64,000 nucleotides of DNA from Prosthecobacter gellanilyticus. Its GTDB lineage: Bacteria; Verrucomicrobiota; Verrucomicrobiia; Verrucomicrobiales; Verrucomicrobiaceae. The notes under the pieces were generated by a model, which was not told the DNA's origin, made no database searches, and was given only the letters and a program-made list of their open reading frames with translations. Below are positions 58,989-64,000 of this stretch, one piece after another. Location: assembly GCF_007992435.1 (NCBI RefSeq), contig NZ_BKAG01000012.1, forward strand, positions 62,001-126,000, given 5' to 3'. A program made the position numbers and the translations under genes. How positions within the stretch are numbered: position 1 is the stretch's first letter; each line of letters starts with the position of its first letter.

Positions 58989-60299
58989 TTAAAGCTGCCC
59001 GCTGCGCGCCATCAGCGCATCCTCCGGCGTCGCGGGTGGTGGGTTGTGAAAGTTCAGCTCCATCTGTTTGGGAGCCGGAAGAAAGCGCTGCCGGAGCTGA
59101 TCGCCTTCCAGCAGACTCGCCCTCGGTACATGATCCGCGGCGATGATGAAGGGCATGATTTTCTTCAGCCGGATCCCCATGCGCAGGAGATCCGCCAGAT
59201 GCAGCCTGCCATGCCTGCGCGCTGCCAGAATACGCGCCACATTCATCGTGCCCAGACCTGGAATGCGCCAGAGCATCTCGCGCGAGGCACGATTCACATC
59301 CACCGGAAAAACGTCCCGGTTCCTCAGCGCCCAGGACAGCTTCGGATCCAGCTCCAGATCCAAATGCGGATGCGCCACCGGCACGATCTCCCGCACATTG
59401 AATCCATAAAACCTCAGCAGCCAGTCCGCCTGATACAGCCTGTGCTCCCGGACCAGCGGCGGAGCCTTGATCGGCAGCAGCACACTCGGTTCCGGGATCG
59501 GACTGAACCCGCTGTAATAGACACGCCTCAGCCGATAGTCGCGATACAGCTCATCCGCCCGAGTCAGCACCAGCGCGTCATCCGAGCTGTCCGCGCCTAC
59601 CAACATTTGCGTGCTCTGCCCCGTCGCAAACACTGGCGCTGCAGCCCGTGGCCGATTCCGCACCTGCTGCGCCTCTTTCTTCGCCGCCACCGTCTCCTCG
59701 ATCCGTCGACGAATCCCACCCATCGCCTGCGTCGTATTCTTCAGGTTCTTCTCGGGCGCCAGCTTGTCCAGGCCCGCCTGAGTCGGTAGCTCAATGTTGA
59801 TGCTGATCCGGTCCGCGTACCACCCCGCTTTCTCAATCAGTTCCTGCGAAGCCTCCGGAATCGTCTTCAGATGAATGTAGCCGCGAAACTGATGCACCTC
59901 CCGCAGCTGCCTCGCCACCTCGATCACCTGCTCCATCGTGAAGTCCGCATTGCGCACGATGCCGCTGCTCAGAAACAGCCCCTCGATGTAATTCCGCTTA
60001 TAAAAATCCAGCGTTAGCTTCACCACTTCCTCCGGCGTGAACCTCGCCCGCTGCACATTGCTCGACCGCCGGTTGATGCAGTAGTGGCAGTCATAGAGAC
60101 AGACATTCGTCAGCAGCACCTTCAGCAGCGAAACACACCTCCCATCGGGCGTGAAGCTATGGCAGATCCCCATCCCGCCCGTCGATCCCACCCCCGTGCT
60201 CCCTCGCGAGTCCTTCTTCGCCGCCCCCGAGCTCGCGCACGAAGCATCATACTTCGCCGCATCGGCCAGGATCTCGAGTTTGCGATTCAGCTCCATCAT
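58989..60299 (-). CDS. Putative DNA modification/repair radical SAM protein (TIGR03916 type)
   Basis: A 436-aa radical S-adenosylmethionine enzyme. The cluster-binding motif is C67, C71 and C74 in CLYDCHYCINR. An N-terminal helix (KLEILADAAKYDASCASSG) is diagnostic of the family. A helix-hairpin-helix DNA-binding segment (MLWRIPGLGTMNVARILAARR region, about 348-368) lies in the C-terminal third. The chemistry is unknown, but HhH plus radical SAM points to nucleic-acid substrates. Two ATGs stand at the start. No Shine-Dalgarno sequence fits, as a 31-bp perfect palindrome begins 2 bp upstream, suggesting a leaderless or very short leader under tight control. Confidence 0.9.
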   Translation of the reverse strand: MMELNRKLEILADAAKYDASCASSGAAKKDSRGSTGVGSTGGMGICHSFTPDGRCVSLLKVLLTNVCLYDCHYCINRRSSNVQRARFTPEEVVKLTLDFYKRNYIEGLFLSSGIVRNADFTMEQVIEVARQLREVHQFRGYIHLKTIPEASQELIEKAGWYADRISINIELPTQAGLDKLAPEKNLKNTTQAMGGIRRRIEETVAAKKEAQQVRNRPRAAAPVFATGQSTQMLVGADSSDDALVLTRADELYRDYRLRRVYYSGFSPIPEPSVLLPIKAPPLVREHRLYQADWLLRFYGFNVREIVPVAHPHLDLELDPKLSWALRNRDVFPVDVNRASREMLWRIPGLGTMNVARILAARRHGRLHLADLLRMGIRLKKIMPFIIAADHVPRASLLEGDQLRQRFLPAPKQMELNFHNPPPATPEDALMARSGQL

Positions 60300-60300
60300 T

Positions 60301-60331
60301 CAAATGAACAGTAACACTTACTGTTCATTTG
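60301..60331. promoter_or_regulatory. Perfect 14-bp inverted-repeat operator for the radical SAM operon
   Basis: CAAATGAACAGTAA (60301-60314), a CAC centre, and the exact complement (60318-60331) lie 2 bp before the start codon of the radical SAM gene. A further TGTTCA half-site is at 60348-60353. The position would block transcription initiation or early elongation. The regulator is not identifiable; it is not the canonical CTGT-N8-ACAG LexA box. Confidence 0.75.
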
Positions 60332-60371
60332 TCACATTCGCTGATAGTGTTCAGCACCGATTTCAAAGTCT

Positions 60372-60390
60372 CCAGGGCAACTTGCCCTGG
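60372..60390. repeat. Short perfect palindrome
   Basis: CCAGGGCAA (60372-60380) and its exact complement (60382-60390) have a 1-nt centre. It sits between the D-2-hydroxyacid dehydrogenase stop and the radical SAM promoter, and could terminate the former only weakly, as no T-run follows. Confidence 0.55.
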
Positions 60391-60428
60391 TAGCTCAGAC
60401 TCTTCGATCTAACTCTAGGCTCTCAGCT

Positions 60429-61382
60429 TCACCCCACCACATTCACCGGCTTCCCATCCAGGAACGCCCGCAAATTGGAGGCCGTGGCATCGATCAGTCT
60501 CACTCGCGCCTCACGGCTGGCCCAGCCGATGTGCGGAGTGATGAGACAGTTCTTCGCCGTGAATAGAGGATGCCCCGGCTTCGGCGGCTCCACGCTCAGC
60601 ACGTCCAGACCTGCACCGGCGATGCGACCTTCATTCAGCGCCTTTGCCAGCACCTCTTCATCGATCAACGGACCACGTCCCGTGTTGATCAGGAAAGCTG
60701 AGGACTTCATCAGCCCCAGCGTGCGCTCATTCACCAGATGCTTTGTCGCGTCCGTCAGCGGGCAGTGTAGCGAGATCGCATCACTCTGCGCGAAGACTTC
60801 ATCAATGCTCGCCGGGGTCACACCTTCAGGAGGTGGCGTCTTCCACTCACGCTTGCTGGCCAGCACCTTCATGCCAAAACCAAGCGCGATGCGTGCCACA
60901 GAGCTGCCGATATCGCCATAACCAATAATGCCGAGCGTACGCCCCTGCAACTCCACCACCGGAAAGTCCCAGTAGGAGAAGTCTGGGCACTCCGCCCAGC
61001 GTCCCTCACGCACCGTCCGCGCATGATGCCCCACATGATTCGCCAGCTCCAGCAGGAGCGCGAACACCAGCTGCGCCACCGCGGGCGATCCATACCCAGG
61101 CACATTCGCCACCACAATCCCGCGCTCCTTCGCGGCAGCCACATCCACGATGTTATAGCCCGTGGCCGTCACGCCGATGTATTTCAGCTTCGGCAGTGCT
61201 CCGATGATCTCGCGCGTCAGCGGCGCCTTGTTCGTGATCACGATCTCCGCATCCGCACAGCGTGCCACCGTCTCCGCCAGCGGCGTGCGTGGATAAATCT
61301 CACAGGGGGCGATGGCTTCCAGGGCGGACCAGGAGACATCTCCAGGATTGGCAGTGTGGGCGTCGAGCAGGACGATCTTCAT
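60429..61382 (-). CDS. D-2-hydroxyacid dehydrogenase
   Basis: A 317-aa NAD-dependent oxidoreductase of the D-isomer 2-hydroxyacid dehydrogenase family, close to glycerate/hydroxypyruvate dehydrogenases. The start at 61382 (MKIVLLDAHTANPGD) is taken over a 34-codon longer frame rich in Arg. The Rossmann loop is LGIIGYGDIGSSVARIA near residue 148. Catalytic residues lie in LINTGRGPLIDEE (Arg), an Asp/Glu near LDVLSVEPP, and ITPHIGWASREA (His). The substrate cannot be fixed. It lies 104 bp downstream of a small exported protein gene and 129 bp upstream of the radical SAM start. Confidence 0.9.
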   Translation of the reverse strand: MKIVLLDAHTANPGDVSWSALEAIAPCEIYPRTPLAETVARCADAEIVITNKAPLTREIIGALPKLKYIGVTATGYNIVDVAAAKERGIVVANVPGYGSPAVAQLVFALLLELANHVGHHARTVREGRWAECPDFSYWDFPVVELQGRTLGIIGYGDIGSSVARIALGFGMKVLASKREWKTPPPEGVTPASIDEVFAQSDAISLHCPLTDATKHLVNERTLGLMKSSAFLINTGRGPLIDEEVLAKALNEGRIAGAGLDVLSVEPPKPGHPLFTAKNCLITPHIGWASREARVRLIDATASNLRAFLDGKPVNVVG

Positions 61383-61485
61383 AAATAAAAGTGAGCCCCG
61401 ACGATGCGGAGATGCCACCCGCAGGCAACGCTGGATTTGCACTGACCGCTGGTTAATTCGCCGGACCAGAGTGACCACCACCACA

Positions 61486-61977
61486 TCACTTCTTCGTCGG
61501 CGCTATCAATCCACTCATCAGCCCGCCATGTCCGCCACCACTCCAGGTGCCGGCATACGTCCCCTTATAAATGAGCACACGCGCACTGTAAGTCCCGCTG
61601 CCCGGAATCAGCATGTCCGTCACACAAATGACCGCTGTGTCTCCCGCCCACTTCACCTGCAGCGGAATGGGCGCCACCAGGTCCAGCTTCCCATAGCGGA
61701 TGCGCGCATTGATCAGCCAGTTGTCGCCACTGACCTTGGACACGCTGATGATCTCATAGCTGTCCGTCTTCTCCGGCGTCAGCTCACCTTCCTTGATGCC
61801 CGACCAGCGCCCGCTCATCGTCGCATTCGTCATCGTCTTGATGAACTCCGCCTCCAGAGCCTCCTGCGCTGCACCACCAGTGGTTTCCACTCCCTCCTTC
61901 TTCACCTCCTGCCCCACGCTCAGCGAGGCAGATCCAAGGACCATCAAGGCACCAAAAAGCAGAAAGGTAGTTCTCAT
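61486..61977 (-). CDS. Hypothetical exported protein
   Basis: A 163-aa protein from the ATG at 61977, giving a signal peptide (MRTTFLLFGALMVLGSASLS); an upstream in-frame ATG adds a non-signal lead. The mature part begins with a Glu-rich helical stretch (QEVKKEGVETTGG, QEALEAEFIKTM), then a beta-rich domain with SGRWSGIKEGELTPEKTD, WLINARIRYGKLDLVAPIPL, VKWAGDTAVICVTDM and a Gly-rich end (YAGTWSGGGHGG). This is lipocalin-like in pattern, and related proteins occur in PVC genomes. No function is known. It is divergent from sucC across a gap holding half of a periodic repeat. Confidence 0.7.
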   Translation of the reverse strand: MRTTFLLFGALMVLGSASLSVGQEVKKEGVETTGGAAQEALEAEFIKTMTNATMSGRWSGIKEGELTPEKTDSYEIISVSKVSGDNWLINARIRYGKLDLVAPIPLQVKWAGDTAVICVTDMLIPGSGTYSARVLIYKGTYAGTWSGGGHGGLMSGLIAPTKK

Positions 61978-62065
61978 AGAGTGTGTGGCATTCTGACAGA
62001 CAAAGCCGCTCAATCAAACGCCTCATCCGCCCCCAAGTTTCCGGCTAAAAGCACCTTCAAAGTCC

Positions 62066-62099
62066 CCATCTGAGCTCTCTGCGTCATCTGCGGTTAAAA
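62066..62099. repeat. Half-element of the 9-bp periodic repeat family
   Basis: On the minus strand, TTTTAAC is followed by CGCAGATGA, CGCAGAGAG and CTCAGATGG, exact 9-bp steps (+ coordinates 62084-62092, 62075-62083, 62066-62074). It matches the left arm of the 36313-36393 element, but no opposing arm was found nearby; a degenerate echo (ATCTCCGATTAAAA) lies at 62123-62136. It lies in the 289-bp divergent gap upstream of sucC. Confidence 0.65.
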
Positions 62100-62266
62100 C
62101 ACTCACGGCGCGCCCCCACGATCTCCGATTAAAAAAATGGGGGATTGCAGCAGCAAATATTCATCCTGCCCGGCTTGACCACCTGCCCTGCCCTTCTATG
62201 CTCGCGCCTCTTTGGGAACGGCCCTTGCTTCAAACCGCTTCCCTGGCGCCTTTTCCCCACTCCCCC

Positions 62267-63454
62267 ATGAACATCCACGAATACCAGGCCAAAGAACTCT
62301 TCACCAAATTCGGCGTCGCCACCCCTCCAGGGAAGGTCGCCTCCACCGCCGAGGAAGCAGGCCAGATCGCCGCTGAGCTGGGCGGTGCAGGTCTCGTGGT
62401 GAAAGCCCAGATCCACGCCGGCGGCCGTGGCAAAGGCACCTTCAAGAATGGCTTCAAAGGCGGCGTGCACGTCATCAATACCACCGCTGAAGCCCAGGAA
62501 ATCGCGGGCAAGATGCTCGGCCAGACCCTCGTGACCCATCAGACCGGCCCGGAAGGCAAACTGGTGAGCAAGGTGCTCGTCGTGAAGTCCGTGGACATCT
62601 CCAAGGAATACTACTTCGCCATCCTCTTTGATCGCGGCAGCAGCAGCCACGCCCTCATCGCCAGCACTGAAGGCGGCATGAATATCGAGGAAGTCGCCGA
62701 GAAGACCCCTGAAAAAATCATCAAGGAGTTCGTCAATCCTGCCATCGGTCTCCAGGCCTACCAGGCCCGCAAAGTGGCTGCTGAGCTCGGTCTCACCGGC
62801 GCTCTCGCCAATCAGGCCGTGAAGCTCTTCTCCGCTCTCTGGAACCTTTATCTCAAGAGCGACTGCTCCCTCGTCGAGGTCAACCCGCTTGCCATTACCA
62901 CCGACAACCAGGTCGTGGCCCTTGATGCCAAGTTCAACTTCGACGACAACGCCCTCTACCGTCAGAAGGACGTCGTCGCCATGCGTGACACTTCCGAGGA
63001 GGATCCTCGCGAAGTCGCCGCCAGCGAGTTCGGTCTGAACTACATCGGTCTCGATGGCAACATCGCCTGCCTCGTCAATGGTGCCGGCCTTGCCATGAGC
63101 ACCATGGACATCATCAAGCTCCACGGCGGTGAGCCTGCCAACTTCCTCGATGTCGGCGGTGGCGCCACGAAGGAGCAGGTCACAGCCGCCTTCAAAATCA
63201 TCCTCGGCGATCCCAACGTGAAGGGCATCCTGGTGAACATTTTTGGTGGCATCATGGACTGCAACATCATCGCCAACGGCATCATCGCCGCCGCGCAGGA
63301 AGTCTCCCTGAACATCCCGCTCGTCGTCCGCCTGGAAGGCAACAACGTCGAAGCCGGCAAGAAGACCCTGGCCGACAGCGGCCTCGCCATCACCAGCGCC
63401 GACGGCCTCACCGACGCCGCTACGAAGATCGTCGCCGCCGTGGGCAAGGCGTAA
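62267..63454 (+). CDS. sucC: Succinate-CoA ligase (ADP-forming) subunit beta
   Basis: SucC forms the nucleotide-binding subunit of succinyl-CoA synthetase in the TCA cycle. The 395-aa protein starts at 62267 with the family's [17 protein letters not shown]. The ATP-grasp part has [17 protein letters not shown], and the C-terminal part has [19 protein letters not shown], the [21 protein letters not shown] loop and [16 protein letters not shown]. The length is normal. In most bacteria sucD follows directly; here a strong terminator and a convergent lipoprotein gene follow instead, so the alpha subunit must be elsewhere. Confidence 0.96.
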   Translation: MNIHEYQAKELFTKFGVATPPGKVASTAEEAGQIAAELGGAGLVVKAQIHAGGRGKGTFKNGFKGGVHVINTTAEAQEIAGKMLGQTLVTHQTGPEGKLVSKVLVVKSVDISKEYYFAILFDRGSSSHALIASTEGGMNIEEVAEKTPEKIIKEFVNPAIGLQAYQARKVAAELGLTGALANQAVKLFSALWNLYLKSDCSLVEVNPLAITTDNQVVALDAKFNFDDNALYRQKDVVAMRDTSEEDPREVAASEFGLNYIGLDGNIACLVNGAGLAMSTMDIIKLHGGEPANFLDVGGGATKEQVTAAFKIILGDPNVKGILVNIFGGIMDCNIIANGIIAAAQEVSLNIPLVVRLEGNNVEAGKKTLADSGLAITSADGLTDAATKIVAAVGKA

Positions 63455-63487
63455 GCCTCAACGATTCGTCAACATACCCTTCTTCAA

Positions 63488-63516
63488 GGGCCGGGATCAT
63501 CTCCCGGCCCTTTTTC
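63488..63516 (+). terminator. Intrinsic terminator after sucC
   Basis: GGGCCGGGA (63488-63496) pairs with TCCCGGCCC (63502-63510) over a 5-nt loop, with TTTTT at 63511-63515. It is 33 bp past the sucC stop and ends the transcript before the opposing lipoprotein gene. Confidence 0.92.
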
Positions 63517-63533
63517 TTTTGCAAATCGCTTCC

Positions 63534-63998
63534 TCAATCCAATTCGCTGAGAAAGTTGTCACCACGCCGTAGCCCTGAAGTGACGGGGAAAAGATCTCCT
63601 ATCCGGTCTGACGGTTTGGGGACGACCAGGGGATCTTGTTGTAGAGCCGGTCTTTCTGGACGCTCAAAAATCACCGTCCTCTTCGGCCCCAGGACAACAC
63701 GTCGGGTCGAATCTGGCAGCCAAAATTCAAGAGCCAGCATTCCATCAGGACACAGAGGCATAACGGGCTCATTCAAGGAGATCTTCATGACGGGCTCAAG
63801 AACTAAACTCTCGCCGTCAGCATGCATTTTGAGCCCGGAAAGAGTTCGCCAGCTGTCGAGCACTGGAGTTCCAGTTACCCGAAGCTTTGTCTTCGGCCTC
63901 AGTGAGACCACTTTGCACTGTAGGTCAATAAAGTCATCCCTTCCAACCTGATGTGTTGTACAGGCGCTGAGAAGCACCACGAAGCTGGCCAGAAGCAT
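63534..63998 (-). CDS. Predicted lipoprotein, unknown (may begin beyond the window)
   Basis: A 154-aa protein as seen, with the first Met at 63998, two bases from the window edge, so the true start may lie outside. The N-terminus (LLASFVVLLSACTTH) is a lipoprotein signal with lipobox LSAC and reads as complete. The mature part is beta-rich: DLQCKVVSLRPKTKLRVTG, MKISLNEPVMPLC, LEFWLPDSTRRVVLG. I recognise no family. It is convergent with sucC across the terminator. Confidence 0.6.
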   Translation of the reverse strand: MLLASFVVLLSACTTHQVGRDDFIDLQCKVVSLRPKTKLRVTGTPVLDSWRTLSGLKMHADGESLVLEPVMKISLNEPVMPLCPDGMLALEFWLPDSTRRVVLGPKRTVIFERPERPALQQDPLVVPKPSDRIGDLFPVTSGLRRGDNFLSELD

Positions 63999-64000
63999 TT

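Noticed and set aside
60301..60331. Palindrome as a canonical LexA box
   Set aside because: Neither CTGT-N8-ACAG nor GAAC-N4-GTTC spacing is present; only the half-sites resemble the latter, so the regulator is left open.

Overview
The window reads as a chromosomal segment of a verrucomicrobial (PVC-group) bacterium, most like the Prosthecobacter/Verrucomicrobium branch. This is inferred from gene content only. The pointers are three large secreted proteins with planctomycete-type cytochrome, DUF1549 and DUF1553 domains, two DUF1501 proteins, DUF1080, sulfocyanin, a long-type PurF, and a GyrA whose quinolone region resembles that of chlamydiae. No phage, IS transposase, CRISPR array or rRNA was seen. 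One tRNA-Gly(GCC) is present.

Layout. 1-21 kb: a di-heme peroxidase and a DUF4407 membrane protein; a secreted propeller-like protein; the gyrB-gyrA-coaD operon; a membrane spermidine-synthase-like protein followed by DUF1501; a di-heme lipoprotein; two small Cys-rich secreted proteins; xerD; a cytochrome-SHD1 protein; then a 444-bp convergent intergenic region with helically phased ATCC repeats. 21-31 kb: sucA-sucB, ending in a strong terminator; a PhoH-like ATPase; tRNA-Gly; purT; a cell-wall amidase divergent from a four-LysM protein; gpsA. 31-41 kb: two PSD1-type proteins, a secreted protein with a possible NlpC/P60 tail, RidA and a ceramidase-like enzyme. 41-50 kb: purF-rsgA, sulfocyanin, a NUDIX protein, a PilT-type ATPase, DUF1080, and an ACP-condensation didomain protein. 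50-64 kb: a class III cyclase; a PSD1/DUF1501 pair split by a GxxExxY cassette; a fatty-acid desaturase; a two-gene DNA-repair-type operon behind a perfect 31-bp palindrome; a 2-hydroxyacid dehydrogenase; sucC; and a lipoprotein at the edge.

How the genes fit together. Most of the window is housekeeping: TCA cycle (sucA, sucB, sucC), purines (purF, purT), CoA (coaD), gyrase, wall remodelling and phospholipid precursors (gpsA). Onto this is laid an exported layer of cytochromes, DUF1501/PSD1 proteins and DUF1080, typical of polymer-degrading PVC bacteria.

The most interesting unexplained signal is structural. The GxxExxY gene sits between near-38-bp inverted ends, each built of three CACTNAT words at exactly 10-bp pitch. 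Removing the whole cassette would restore a normal ~21-bp operon gap between the PSD1 and DUF1501 genes. Two gene-less intergenic elements elsewhere (36.3 kb and 62.07 kb) use the same three-word, one-turn architecture with a different word. A third intergenic region (19.7-20.0 kb) repeats the design with ATCC. Together they suggest a family of small mobile or regulatory repeats with helical phasing.
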